Positions 51,245 to 61,191 of a stretch of DNA of 64,000 nucleotides are shown piece by piece (the first letter of the stretch is position 1; each line of letters begins with the position of its first letter). The DNA is from Longitalea luteola (lineage in GTDB: Bacteria > Bacteroidota > Bacteroidia > Chitinophagales > Chitinophagaceae). Location of the stretch: NCBI RefSeq assembly GCF_017356035.1, contig NZ_JAFIQX010000008.1, positions 248,001 through 312,000 on the forward strand, in the 5' to 3' direction. The position numbers and the translations under genes are program-made. The notes under the pieces are model-generated. The model saw nothing but the letters and a program-made list of their open reading frames with translations. It ran no database searches and was not told where the DNA came from.

Positions 51245-52633
51245 CTACAGTTCTATATCCATGATCCTGTTCTTCTTTCTGCTTTCTTCGGCCATGAAAC
51301 CCATGATATGGCTTTCGATAGACTCCTCGATGGTAGAGGTCAATAATTTGGGATTCTGTTGCGACACCGCCTGCACAAAATCACGCGCTAGCAGCCAGTC
51401 GCCCCCGCCATGACCGTTGTTCTTGTACCCTTCCACATCTTCGGCAATGGGTACAAGTTTGGTTTGTTTACCGGTCCTGAAATCGGTGACGATCAGCTCT
51501 GTCATATCACCCACCATATCGCCCATAGAACCCATTACACGGGTACGGCGCCGCTCGTAGGAGGTAAACGCTTCCATGGAAAAACTGGCAGTAACATTAT
51601 CACCGAATTTTATATTCGAGATATAATGATCCGGCTGGTCGTTCTCCATGCGGTAAACGCAACGGCCATAATTAGTGGTACGCAATTTTTCCATGATGTG
51701 CTCAGCATGTTTCGCCTTGTCCTCCGGCATATCGAATACGCCTACGCGCTCTCTTTTATCGTGGTATGTTCTGATGGCAGAATACGGACAGTCACGCTCA
51801 ACGGCGCATCCATCGGTGCAGCGGGCCGTGCTTCCGGCGGGCGCATTCTCCTTTCTGAACCATTTGAGATCGCCCATGGCCACTATTTGCTTAGCCGGTT
51901 TATTAATGATCCATTTTATAATGTCAAGGTCATGGCAGGATTTAGCAAGAATGATAGGCGTGGTTTGTTTTGAATTATGCCAGTTTCCTCTTACATAGGA
52001 ATGAGCCATATGCCTGTGCTCAATAGGCTCCAGGTGCTGCACGCTCATCACTTCGCCAATGGCTCCCTGCGCTATAAGTTCCCTCATTTTTACAAAGTAA
52101 GGTGCGTACCGTAAAACATGGCATACGGCCACGATACGGCCTGTTTTTTTGGCCAGGGCCAGAATATTGCGGCATTCCTTTTCTGTTGGCGCAATCGGCT
52201 TTTCCAGCAGTACGTCGTAGCCCATTTCCAATGCTTTCATACAGGGCGCATAGTGCAGGTTATCGGGTGTGGTAATAATGATAGCGTCGGCAAATTTGGG
52301 CCGTTCAAAAACACGTTCCCAGGTATCGAACCGGTTGGTCTCGGCAATCTGGTGCTTTTTCGTATACCGTTCGTTGCGCACAACGTTGGGTTCTGCAACA
52401 CCGACGATCTTTAACATATCAGGGAATTTAGCGGCGTAGTTACCATATACATTGCCACGGCCGCCTGCGCCGAGCGTAATCGCGGTAACGGGTTTGTCGA
52501 TCCGTTTGTGTAAAGGATTTTTGGGTATTTCATAAACTACGGTGCCATCAGCCAGGCGGGCCATCGTTTCTGACCCTATTACCGTGGCGCCAATACTTAA
52601 GCCGAGCTGCTTAATGAGGTTTCTTCTGTTCAT
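51245..52633 (-). CDS. Gfo/Idh/MocA-family oxidoreductase, last gene of the susCD operon
   Basis: This 462-aa protein begins MNRRNLIKQLGLSIGATV, a twin-arginine-like but RN-type signal. The Rossmann domain has TLGAGGRGNVYGNY and EKPIAPTEKE. A Cys-rich insertion (RCTDGCAVERDCPYS) and CHDLDIIKW with the active-site His follow. Such periplasmic members often act on amino sugars or sugar chains (GH109-like folds). It is 32 bases after susD and probably processes the sugar taken up by the SusCD pair. Confidence 0.88.
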   Translation of the reverse strand: MNRRNLIKQLGLSIGATVIGSETMARLADGTVVYEIPKNPLHKRIDKPVTAITLGAGGRGNVYGNYAAKFPDMLKIVGVAEPNVVRNERYTKKHQIAETNRFDTWERVFERPKFADAIIITTPDNLHYAPCMKALEMGYDVLLEKPIAPTEKECRNILALAKKTGRIVAVCHVLRYAPYFVKMRELIAQGAIGEVMSVQHLEPIEHRHMAHSYVRGNWHNSKQTTPIILAKSCHDLDIIKWIINKPAKQIVAMGDLKWFRKENAPAGSTARCTDGCAVERDCPYSAIRTYHDKRERVGVFDMPEDKAKHAEHIMEKLRTTNYGRCVYRMENDQPDHYISNIKFGDNVTASFSMEAFTSYERRRTRVMGSMGDMVGDMTELIVTDFRTGKQTKLVPIAEDVEGYKNNGHGGGDWLLARDFVQAVSQQNPKLLTSTIEESIESHIMGFMAEESRKKNRIMDIEL

Positions 52634-52665
52634 TGAATCTATTTTGATTTGTTATTGCTTCGGAA

Positions 52666-54255
52666 CTAATAAAGATCATTCTGTTCCATCATGGGATTGG
52701 CCAGTATTTCGCGCTGCGGGATAGGCCAGCGGAAATCTCGTGCTTCATTACAGGATCTTGCTTCTACTTTCACCGGTTCATTGGTGGCAGGGTCAACAGC
52801 TCCGTATACCTGTCCATTCATCACGGTGCCCAATATACCCCAGCGGCGGATGTCATAAAAGCGTCCCCCTTCAAATGCCAGTTCCGATTGGCGTTCACGG
52901 CGCACCAGTTCGCGCAGCTTTTCCTGGGTATTATATACAGTCACATTCACTGGCGGCATGGTGGCGCGCTCGCGAATCTCGTTTAAATACTTCACTACAT
53001 CGGGATGATGATGCTGCTCCAGTTCTATCAACGCTTCTACATAGTTGAGCAATATTTCCGCGTAGCGGATGATCATGTAGTCGAGTGTGCGGGTGCCCGT
53101 GCGGTCTTTGGGATCGAGGTATTTCTTCACCCAAAAACCTGTAGCCGTGGCATTTTGCGCCCCCAGCCGGTCGAGATTGGTTTGCGATGCATCAAAAGGC
53201 TTCAATACATAAGATGAAAAAGTTTGCCCCGGTAACATTACGGAAGCGAGCAGCCGCGGATCGCGGTTGTTCCTGTAATTGGGATCTCGCTGATAGATAG
53301 CAGCAGAATCCGGGCCCAGCTCCCAGATCGTTTTTCCCTGTTTGGTCTCATAGTTGTTCACTACTGCTGCTGTAGGTGAAAGAACCGTTTTTCCGCCTAC
53401 ACCCATCGGCGCAAAGGTGAGCCATTGCTGGCCGCTGGTGTTCTCTCTGAAGAAGATCCTTTCTTTATTCAATTCGCCGGTATACAGGAACAGATCGGCA
53501 TAACTGTTCCTTGGGTTGGAAGCCGTTTTATATAATTCATACACGCCAAGGTCGATCACTTTTTTTGCAGCGTCCCTGGCCACCTCGTATTTTTTGTAGA
53601 ACAAGGCAAGCCGGCTGATCAGCGACCAGCAGGCGCCGGCCGAAATTCTTTTCATGTCGGCATTCACATAAACGGCAGGCAGGTTATTAGCGCAGTCGGT
53701 CAGTTCGCTTACAATAAAATCGTACACCTCCGATTCTGTATTTCTTTCCAGGTAACTGTTTGCAGGTGTAACCGAGGTCGTTACGATGGGAATACCGCCA
53801 AAGAATAGCAGCAGCTCCATATGATAATAAGCCCGCAATGCCCTTGCTTCATACTTGTAACGGAACTTCAGCGAGTCATCCATAAAACAACGGTCCACAT
53901 TTTCCAAAAAGCGGCAGGCCCGGCGGATATCTTTAAAATCATCTTCCCAGATACCGGCGCCTACGTTCCAGGTAGGGTTATGTAATCCTTTTACATAAGA
54001 TTCATAATCGCCGCGGGTACTTTGCCGCGCTACAGCTTCATCGCTCAATGCAGATAAAAACATTAATTGTCTGCCTGAAGAACCGTCGGGAATGCCAACA
54101 TACACTGAGTTCAATGCATTGGTAGCATCGGCGGAAGTGTTCCACCATTCTGCATCCGATATGCTGGTGGGATGATCGTGCTCCAGGTATTTTTTACAGC
54201 CGGAAAGCAGTATAGCACCGGCAACAATCGATATAATTAAAGTAAGGTGTTTCAT
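52666..54255 (-). CDS. SusD/RagB family nutrient-binding lipoprotein
   Basis: This 529-aa protein has a lipobox SGC near residue 18 and the SusD signatures EARALRAYYHMELLLFFGGIP, RLALFYKKYEVARDAAKKV and the C-terminal RRERQSELAFEGGRFYDIRRW, each shown in part. It sits on the cell surface on top of the SusC pore and binds the glycan. The ATG at 54255 starts the signal peptide; the frame is open further upstream. It is 11 bases after susC. Confidence 0.95.
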   Translation of the reverse strand: MKHLTLIISIVAGAILLSGCKKYLEHDHPTSISDAEWWNTSADATNALNSVYVGIPDGSSGRQLMFLSALSDEAVARQSTRGDYESYVKGLHNPTWNVGAGIWEDDFKDIRRACRFLENVDRCFMDDSLKFRYKYEARALRAYYHMELLLFFGGIPIVTTSVTPANSYLERNTESEVYDFIVSELTDCANNLPAVYVNADMKRISAGACWSLISRLALFYKKYEVARDAAKKVIDLGVYELYKTASNPRNSYADLFLYTGELNKERIFFRENTSGQQWLTFAPMGVGGKTVLSPTAAVVNNYETKQGKTIWELGPDSAAIYQRDPNYRNNRDPRLLASVMLPGQTFSSYVLKPFDASQTNLDRLGAQNATATGFWVKKYLDPKDRTGTRTLDYMIIRYAEILLNYVEALIELEQHHHPDVVKYLNEIRERATMPPVNVTVYNTQEKLRELVRRERQSELAFEGGRFYDIRRWGILGTVMNGQVYGAVDPATNEPVKVEARSCNEARDFRWPIPQREILANPMMEQNDLY

Positions 54256-54266
54256 GTTGTGGCGAA

Positions 54267-57200
54267 TTAAAATTGAATGTTGCATCCTAAAGTGTAGGTT
54301 TTCATAATACCATATGTCCACTGGTTGCCCCGGCTTTCCGGATCGGTTAATTTAAGCCGCGTAAAAGTGAACGGATTCTGGGCATTGAAGTAAAGCCGCA
54401 TAGAGTTAATGCCTGTACGCTTTATTAATGGTGATGTAAGGTCAAAGCCGAGCTGGATGAATTTTACGCGCAGGTAGGCGCCATTCTGGAACCAGAAATC
54501 TGACGATAATTTGTTATTGGCAGGCGCTGTCGACAACCGGGGAAAACGCGCATCGGTCCTTTCAGGCGTCCAGTAATTGGCTGCATAGTATGTTGTAGGT
54601 ACGCCGCCATCTTTGCTAAGGTCCAATGGCAGGGCAAACATATCGAGCAATACTGCATCACTTTTGCCAGTGCCCTGTATCAGGAATTCCAGGTCTATCT
54701 TCCTGTAGGAAATCCTGAAATTGGAGAAGTAGTTTATTTGCGGAACCGGATTACCGATAACTGTTTGGTCCTTTGCATTGATCTCACCATCTTCACTCAG
54801 ATCAAGGTATTTGATATCGCCGGGCGCAGCATTGGGTAAAACGGGCACCACCGCTTTGCCGGAATTATCAAAATCGGTTTCCTGTAACAAGCCATCTGTC
54901 TTATAACCATACAAACTACCTATAGGGCTGCCCAACTGATCGATGGTAGTGCCCGCTGCATTTATATACGGACCAGCCACGAGGTTCAGGATGGTATTGG
55001 TATTGTATGAAAATCCCGGGCGTACGGAGATGTTTATATTCCTTCCTGCCTTAGCATTATAATTCATTGATAGTTCCCACCCTTTGTTCTGCACCTTGCC
55101 GGCATTCACCGGCACTTCGCCTTCAAAACCACCCACGAGCGGCAACGAGGGATTCAAGATAATGTCGTTGGTTATCTTATCATAATAATCAAAAGTCATT
55201 TCCAGTTTACCATTAAACAAACCAATGTCTGCACCTGCATCCATCATATGCACTGTTTCCCAGGTGATATTTGGATTGCCATACGTAGACTCTACACCGT
55301 TTGTCGCGCTCACGAGGGTCTGGTATTTATACAAGCCAATATTCTCATTGCCTAAGTAACCGTAAGAAGCCCTTAATTTCAGGTTATTGATAAAACCAAC
55401 GTCTTTAAGGAAGTTCTCATTGTGCATATTCCAGCCAACGGCCACTGAAGGGAAGTAACCGAACCTGTTATTGGGACTGAACCGGGAAGAGCCGTCTGCC
55501 CGTATGGTTCCTTCAATAAGGTATTTGTTCTGGTAAGAATAGTTCAGCTTGGCATAACCAGACATCAAAGACGAAACATCCCAATCGTTTGAATTGGTCT
55601 CTTCCTGTGAATAACCGGCCATGGCAAAGATCATGTGGTCGCCGAAACTGACGGTATAATCGGCATTAGCGCCCAGGTAATAGTAAGTACCCCGCTTGGA
55701 TGACACGGCCCTTTGCATTGACCAGGTTTGCAGCAGCTGCCCGGTGTAATAATCAAAGAAGTTGTAAGTATTGCGGGTATCCCGGTTAATGTCGCTGTTT
55801 AACCGGAAACTGAATTGTCCCCGTACGTTTAAACCCGGCAGCACTCTCCATTTCGGCTGCAGGTTAATACTGGTTTGTCCACTCTCAAATTTGCGCTCCC
55901 CGCCTTTTTCGGCGTAAGCCACCGGGTTAACAATATCTACATAGCGGCCGTAAATCGTTCTTCCGTCTACTTCCGGATACTTCGGCAATATGGTTGGCGG
56001 CACCCGGTAAATATCTTCCAGCAAACGGTTACCATTTCCGCCTACTGACCGGTTAGGGGTAAGGGTGTTTCTTTTAATGGCCAGCATATCGAGATTGATG
56101 ACAAAGTTCTTACTAAGCGTAACCGAAGTGTTGGCCCTGATATTGAACCGTGTAGAATTGTTTACCGGCAGCATCCCTTTCTGATACAGGTAGTTGCCTG
56201 TTAAAGCAAAGCGGGCCACGTTGTTTCCGCCACTTACTGAAAGCGTATGGCTTGTAATAGGCGCCCTTTTATCGATCACTTCATCGATCCAGTTGGTATT
56301 GGGATACCTGACGGGGTCGGTACCTGCGATCGTGTTTTCAATATCACTATCCGAAAAAGAAGGCTGTTTACCGGCATTCACCTGCGCTTCGTTGTACATG
56401 CGCATATATTCCGGGGCGTTGACCACATCGGGCAGGCTGGCGGGCGTTTGTATGCCCACATAACCATCATAGGTAACAGCCACTTTGCCGGGAATACCTC
56501 TTTTTGTGGTAACGACAATTACGCCATTGGCGGCCCTGGCGCCATAAATGGCGGCAGCGGCAGCATCTTTTAACACGGTAACGCTTTGTACGGTTACTGG
56601 ATCGATGTGGTTCATGTCCATAGGAATGCCGTCTACCAGAACAAGCGGATCCGAATCACCCAAAGTACTGATCCCTCTGATCTTGATCGCGGCAGCATCC
56701 CCGCCCGGCAAACCGGAATTTTGGGTAACCTGCAGGCCGGTAACACCGCCCTGCAAACTTTGTGATAATGTAGTAATGGGTTTCCCGGTAATATTCGATG
56801 CAACATTCAATGTGGCCACCGAACTGGCTATATGTTTCTTTTTTTGTTCCGAAAGGCCTACCACCACGATCTGCTCCAGGTCGTTCACATCCTCTTTCAT
56901 CGAAATGGTAAGGGCATTATCGCTTTTCGTAAGCGTGTACTCAACCGGTTTGAAACTAATTCTTGAAAAAACAAGCACATCGTATTTGTTAGCCCTGATA
57001 CTAAAGTAGCCGTCTGCATCTGTGATAGTGCTTACAGTAGTTCCTTTGATAGTCACCGTAACGCCCGCCAAAGCAACGGGTGGTTCATGGGTATCGTACA
57101 CCCGCCCCCGTACTGACAATAAGGTATCGCGTTGTTTGGTGGCGACAGCCTCTTCTCTGGGCGTAATAACGATCTGCCGGCCGCTGATGGTATAGGTTAA

Positions 57201-57518
57201 ACCGGTGTCATGCAGCGCCATTTTCAATACATCTGCAACCGGTACGCTCTTTACATTAAGATCAACCGTCTTTTTCATTTGCCGGTTCAATAGCTTGTCG
57301 CGGTAAAAAATAAGATAATCCGTTTGCTTTTGTATCTCCTCAAATAATTCAGGTAATGAGGCATGCTTAAGATGGAGGTTTACCCGGGTGTTTTGAGAAT
57401 AGGTTTTACCCGAAACACTCAGCATACCGATGAACAATAGAAAAACCGTAAACTTGATCTTTAAAAATAGCAGGTTGGTATGCCCCTGTTCGGGACATTT
57501 GCAGCAATTCATTTTCAT
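54267..57518 (-). CDS. SusC/RagA TonB-linked outer-membrane transporter with STN domain
   Basis: This 1083-aa protein has a long N-terminal signal and an STN domain (about 50-115) with FEEIQKQTDYLIFYRD, the mark of FecR/sigma-regulated receptors. A carboxypeptidase-like domain with GVTVTIKGT and ADGYFSIRA follows. A plug with VVVGLSEQKKKHIASS, IRGISTLGDSDPLVLVDG and AAIYGARAANGVIVVTTK (SusC motif) leads into a large barrel. It imports a glycan or peptide bound by SusD. The STN domain links it to the FecR and sigma genes upstream. Confidence 0.95.
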   Translation of the reverse strand: MKMNCCKCPEQGHTNLLFLKIKFTVFLLFIGMLSVSGKTYSQNTRVNLHLKHASLPELFEEIQKQTDYLIFYRDKLLNRQMKKTVDLNVKSVPVADVLKMALHDTGLTYTISGRQIVITPREEAVATKQRDTLLSVRGRVYDTHEPPVALAGVTVTIKGTTVSTITDADGYFSIRANKYDVLVFSRISFKPVEYTLTKSDNALTISMKEDVNDLEQIVVVGLSEQKKKHIASSVATLNVASNITGKPITTLSQSLQGGVTGLQVTQNSGLPGGDAAAIKIRGISTLGDSDPLVLVDGIPMDMNHIDPVTVQSVTVLKDAAAAAIYGARAANGVIVVTTKRGIPGKVAVTYDGYVGIQTPASLPDVVNAPEYMRMYNEAQVNAGKQPSFSDSDIENTIAGTDPVRYPNTNWIDEVIDKRAPITSHTLSVSGGNNVARFALTGNYLYQKGMLPVNNSTRFNIRANTSVTLSKNFVINLDMLAIKRNTLTPNRSVGGNGNRLLEDIYRVPPTILPKYPEVDGRTIYGRYVDIVNPVAYAEKGGERKFESGQTSINLQPKWRVLPGLNVRGQFSFRLNSDINRDTRNTYNFFDYYTGQLLQTWSMQRAVSSKRGTYYYLGANADYTVSFGDHMIFAMAGYSQEETNSNDWDVSSLMSGYAKLNYSYQNKYLIEGTIRADGSSRFSPNNRFGYFPSVAVGWNMHNENFLKDVGFINNLKLRASYGYLGNENIGLYKYQTLVSATNGVESTYGNPNITWETVHMMDAGADIGLFNGKLEMTFDYYDKITNDIILNPSLPLVGGFEGEVPVNAGKVQNKGWELSMNYNAKAGRNINISVRPGFSYNTNTILNLVAGPYINAAGTTIDQLGSPIGSLYGYKTDGLLQETDFDNSGKAVVPVLPNAAPGDIKYLDLSEDGEINAKDQTVIGNPVPQINYFSNFRISYRKIDLEFLIQGTGKSDAVLLDMFALPLDLSKDGGVPTTYYAANYWTPERTDARFPRLSTAPANNKLSSDFWFQNGAYLRVKFIQLGFDLTSPLIKRTGINSMRLYFNAQNPFTFTRLKLTDPESRGNQWTYGIMKTYTLGCNIQF

Positions 57519-57552
57519 ACTTCAGCGGTTAGTTAATAATTGGTTGTGTCTT

Positions 57553-58755
57553 TTATTTTTTCAAAGCCAGTTTCTGTTCTTTTGGTAAATACATATATGG
57601 AGTGCCAAGGCACAGCAGGTTCATAATATCTTCGATGTTGCTTTGCAGGTCGAGCCTGCCGGAAAATGTTTCATCAGTATGAGCAAGCACGTTCGTATTT
57701 ATGTTTGCATCGTAATACCTCGAAACGCGTTTTATAATTTGTTGCAATGACGTTTGCCTGAACAGCAGGTACCCTTTCCTCCACGAGACATATTCATCCG
57801 TATTGACACTGACAACAGTGATCCCTTCTGCACCCGGCCCAAAGCTAGCCATGTTACCAGGTATCAGCCGTTTTGTAAGCATTCCCGCATGGCCTTTAGC
57901 GCTTACACCAACACTCCCTTTCACCAGCACCACATTGCTTTGTTCGTCATCATCGTAAGCGCTTACATTAAAACTGGTGCCTAACACATTTACCGACATA
58001 TTATTGGTACGCACCGTAAAAGGCCTGCCGGCATCGTGCTTTACATCGAAAAAGGCCTCACCGGTAAGCTGAACAGCCCTTTCATGGCTGCCAAAAGAAG
58101 TAGGATATTTTAAGGAAGAAGCGGTATTCAGCCACACCATGGAACCATCTGCAAGCATCACCTGCACCATTTTAATGCCCCGTGGAACTGTTAATGTGTG
58201 ATAAGTAATTTCAGCGTTGCTGTGCGAAGATGTATCATAGTATGCAATGCGGCTATCGGCCAGCTTAATAACATTGATGTTATTGTTACTGATGACTGTA
58301 TCTTTTCCTGCATTGCTGATCTCTATTTGTTCGCCATTGGCGAGTGTTATATATGCGCCTGTCTTTTTGGATATCGTTGTTTGTACAGGGGGTGCCGTAT
58401 TCCTGACCACCTCTTTCACCGGCGCTTTTTTCTGCAGGAAAAACCAGCCGGCACCCAGTGAGAGTATAAGTATGGCAGCCGCTGCCACTCTAAAAAATAA
58501 CCGCTGATAGAACCTGGTAACAGGCGGTTGAACGGATTGCATCAAACGATTGCGTAACCTGACGCTGATGGCTACAGGCAGTTCGTCCCTATTTTCCATT
58601 GCTGCAATGAATTCGGCCTGTAACAGCTGCAATACCACCCGGTTAGCGGCGTCCTGTTGAAGCAATCGCATCAGTTCTTCTACCTGCTGTGGCGTGCAGG
58701 CATTATTTAGGTAATCAGTTACAAGCTGTCTGAAGTGTTCGTTAGATCCCGGCAT
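57553..58755 (-). CDS. FecR-family anti-sigma factor
   Basis: This 400-aa protein has an N-terminal cytoplasmic region with NNACTPQQVEELMRLL, a membrane helix (about 89-108), the FecR core LTVPRGIKMVQVMLADGSMVWLN and the C-terminal STN-like YLLFRQTSLQQIIKRVSRYYD. It transmits the state of the SusC receptor to the sigma factor encoded upstream. It is 34 bases before susC, after a 103-base gap from the sigma gene. Confidence 0.95.
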   Translation of the reverse strand: MPGSNEHFRQLVTDYLNNACTPQQVEELMRLLQQDAANRVVLQLLQAEFIAAMENRDELPVAISVRLRNRLMQSVQPPVTRFYQRLFFRVAAAAILILSLGAGWFFLQKKAPVKEVVRNTAPPVQTTISKKTGAYITLANGEQIEISNAGKDTVISNNNINVIKLADSRIAYYDTSSHSNAEITYHTLTVPRGIKMVQVMLADGSMVWLNTASSLKYPTSFGSHERAVQLTGEAFFDVKHDAGRPFTVRTNNMSVNVLGTSFNVSAYDDDEQSNVVLVKGSVGVSAKGHAGMLTKRLIPGNMASFGPGAEGITVVSVNTDEYVSWRKGYLLFRQTSLQQIIKRVSRYYDANINTNVLAHTDETFSGRLDLQSNIEDIMNLLCLGTPYMYLPKEQKLALKK

Positions 58756-58858
58756 AAACAGTATTTGGCTGCGTTGTATATATAATATCCCCGGATGCGA
58801 ATTAAGGGTGGGTGGTTGTAAAGAAAAATGAAATTATTTTTTTTGCGAGGTATGATAA

Positions 58859-59488
58859 TCAGATCTGACTGACGAAAGCTGCAGGAATATCTGTAAGAAA
58901 AAATAACAAAAACATAAAATGGGTAGGCGTATCGCCACATTGATCAACGTGTTCTCTTATCAGTTTCATGGCTAATATCATATGTTCTTTTACCGTATTA
59001 CGTGAAATGCCGAGCTCTTCAGCCACCTGTTCATAGGTCTTCCCATCTTCCCGGCAGAGCCTGAACACTTTCTGGCGCTGTGGAGGCAAACGGTTGATCG
59101 CAGCCTGTAAGATTTCCTCATATTGTTGCCATAAAACTTTCAGATCAGCGTCCGCAACCGATTGCGTAAACTGCTGCATAACCTGTAGCCGCAGGTGTTC
59201 GTCTACAGCAATCTTCTTTAACAGCTTGAAAACACTGTTGCGGCAGATCCGGTACAGATAGGCTTTGAAAGAAAGCGCAGGATCGATGCGGCTTCTGATC
59301 TCCCAGATCTTCAGAAATACGTCTTGCAGCACATCTTCGGCAATGGCAGGCGATTTAACAAAGCGAAGAACAAAATGATAAAGGGCAGGATGGTAATGAT
59401 TGTACAATTCCAGGAAGGCATCACTATCCCCTTTTTGTAATCTTAGTAGTACACTTTGTTCGTAATATGTATCGGGTGTTGCAGCCAC
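58859..59488 (-). CDS. ECF RNA polymerase sigma-70 factor
   Basis: The product of about 209 aa has region 2 (YNHYHPALYHFVLRFVK, DVLQDVFLKIWEIR) and region 4 with LPPQRQKVFRLCREDGKTYEQVAEELGIS. It should drive the fecR-susCD operon. The start is unclear: the frame opens at 59623 (TTG) and has an ATG at 59572. The GTG at 59488 gives the usual length, and a TTTG-N17-TTATTTTG promoter lies at 59503-59531, which would fall inside longer versions. The C-terminus ends in a hydrophobic stretch (HFMFLLFFLTDIPAAF), unusual for a sigma factor. Confidence 0.9.
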   Translation of the reverse strand: MAATPDTYYEQSVLLRLQKGDSDAFLELYNHYHPALYHFVLRFVKSPAIAEDVLQDVFLKIWEIRSRIDPALSFKAYLYRICRNSVFKLLKKIAVDEHLRLQVMQQFTQSVADADLKVLWQQYEEILQAAINRLPPQRQKVFRLCREDGKTYEQVAEELGISRNTVKEHMILAMKLIREHVDQCGDTPTHFMFLLFFLTDIPAAFVSQI

Positions 59489-59502
59489 TTTCTTAAAGAG
59501 CC

Positions 59503-59531
59503 CAAAATAAGTAATTTGATCGAAATTCAAA
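59503..59531 (-). promoter_or_regulatory. Candidate promoter of the sigma factor gene
   Basis: On the minus strand TTTG (59528-59531) and TTATTTTG (59503-59510, one mismatch to TAnnTTTG) are 17 bases apart. The expected start site falls just before the GTG at 59488. Confidence 0.4.
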
Positions 59532-59640
59532 GGGGCCGGCGTTTTCGTGAATATGGAGTAAATTGCACCCATATTAAGCAACTGGCTGCGATTTACATTT
59601 TGAGACAGGGTAATATTATTCAAACAAAAGATTGATTCAG

Positions 59641-59650
59641 AGGAGAGGAA
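59641..59650 (+). promoter_or_regulatory. Shine-Dalgarno-like AGGAGAGGAA before the MFS gene
   Basis: AGGAGAGGAA immediately precedes the ATG at 59651. This is a strong purine-rich site, which is unusual in this genome where most genes lack one. It supports the 59651 start. Confidence 0.6.
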
Positions 59651-60946
59651 ATGAGTTTTGCAAATACTTTCAGATCGTTCAGCAGCCGCAACTACAGTCT
59701 ATTTTTTTTCGGCCAGTTGATCTCACGCATCGGTACCTGGACACAACGCACCGCCGTTATCTGGGTGGTTTATACAATGACCGATTCCGTATTCATGATC
59801 GGGTTAACCACTTTTGCCGAACAGTTCCCGTCTTTTTTATTGTCGCCCGCAGGCGGTATTGCAGCCGATCGTTACAACAAACAAAAAGTAGTACTGATCT
59901 CGCAGATCGTTGCTGCCCTGCAGGCAACCGCACTGGCTATCGTTTATATCATCGGGTTTCGTGAGATATGGCTGATACTTTTGTTAAGTGTATTGCTGGG
60001 TATTGCCAATGCTTTTGAAGTGCCGGCCAGGCAATCGATGGTCAACGACCTTATTGACAACAAGGAAGACCTTCCCAATGCGATTGCCATCAATTCATCG
60101 CTCAATAACCTGTCGAGGCTGGTGGGGCCAGCCATCTCCGGTTTTTTACTGGCCGGTTATGGCGCAGGCGTTTGTTTCGCTTCCAATGCCATCAGTTTTA
60201 TAGCCGTGATCGCTTCGCTGGCTATGATGAATGTTCCCAAAGAAATACGCACTACGAAGAAGAAAAAAGTTTCCGCCGACTTTACCGATGGCTTGAACTA
60301 TGTAAAACAAAATCACGAAATAGGTCACACCCTGCTGGTACTAACCATGGTTTGTTTACTGGTAAATACTTATATTAACCTGATACCTGTGTACGCCAGG
60401 GAAATATTCAAAGGTGATGCAGCTACCTACGGCTATCTCAGCGCTTTTATCGGACTGGGCGCTGTGATCAGTACCTTAACCATAGCATCGCGCAAGCCAG
60501 GTCACAACCTCAAGCGCACCTTGCGCAACAACATAGTCATTCTGGGGGCAGCACTCATTTTGTTTTCCTACTCCCGGTATTTGGTCTTGAACCTGTTGCT
60601 GGGCACTTTATGCGGATTTGGCGCTATGTCGGTCATACCTATTTGCAACACCATCATTCAACTTGCTTCTACCCCTGCGATGCGTGGCCGCGCTGTCAGT
60701 TTCTTTACCATGGCCGCGTTTGGCACCATACCCATTGGAAGTCTGGTGTTAGGCTGGTTATCGAAATATGTAGACACGGAGAACCTCATACTGGCACAGG
60801 GCATTATTGCATTGCTGATCGCTGCCGGCTTTTCAAAATTCCTGTCATCAGACATGAAGCCTTACAATGCACCAACACCCGATAACCCTGTTAACGAGCA
60901 CAATGAAAAATATTTACATAAGAGCAAAGACCCTGTTGCAGGGTAA
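59651..60946 (+). CDS. MFS transporter (EntS-like exporter family)
   Basis: This 431-aa protein has 12 predicted helices in two halves with the MFS loop motif GIAADRYNKQKV after helix 2. The opening FRNYSLFFFGQLIS-like segment (SRNYSLFFFGQLISRIG) matches the EntS/DUF894 exporters. The hydrophilic C-terminus (about 30 residues) is extra. The substrate could be a siderophore or small metabolite. It is divergent from the sigma gene. A short intergenic region with no clear element follows. Confidence 0.92.
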   Translation: MSFANTFRSFSSRNYSLFFFGQLISRIGTWTQRTAVIWVVYTMTDSVFMIGLTTFAEQFPSFLLSPAGGIAADRYNKQKVVLISQIVAALQATALAIVYIIGFREIWLILLLSVLLGIANAFEVPARQSMVNDLIDNKEDLPNAIAINSSLNNLSRLVGPAISGFLLAGYGAGVCFASNAISFIAVIASLAMMNVPKEIRTTKKKKVSADFTDGLNYVKQNHEIGHTLLVLTMVCLLVNTYINLIPVYAREIFKGDAATYGYLSAFIGLGAVISTLTIASRKPGHNLKRTLRNNIVILGAALILFSYSRYLVLNLLLGTLCGFGAMSVIPICNTIIQLASTPAMRGRAVSFFTMAAFGTIPIGSLVLGWLSKYVDTENLILAQGIIALLIAAGFSKFLSSDMKPYNAPTPDNPVNEHNEKYLHKSKDPVAG

Positions 60947-61028
60947 CCAGGAAATTATACCATCCGCTGGTTGAATTAGCTATATGGGTTAACAGCCTAC
61001 GCAACCTGGATTGCTCGAAGACCTGGTG

Positions 61029-61154
61029 TCAGGTGTGTATTTCTAATGCTGCGGCAGGCAGCTGCATCGGGGCAAACTTTTCCCTTTCTGCCTTAAGAGG
61101 CTGGCTAATAGATTCCACGAATTGATGATCAACAGGCTCTTCACAGGCTGGCAT
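61029..61154 (-). CDS. Possible 41-aa small ORF
   Basis: On the minus strand ATG at 61154 opens a 41-codon frame (MPACEEPVDHQFVE... ending LEIHT) with plausible codon use. There is no clear -7 box and no recognised family. It falls in the 245-base gap between the MFS and the next gene. Confidence 0.25.
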   Translation of the reverse strand: MPACEEPVDHQFVESISQPLKAEREKFAPMQLPAAALEIHT

Positions 61155-61191
61155 AATTACTGTGCTTTTTGCTGTATAAAATTCAATAGTT

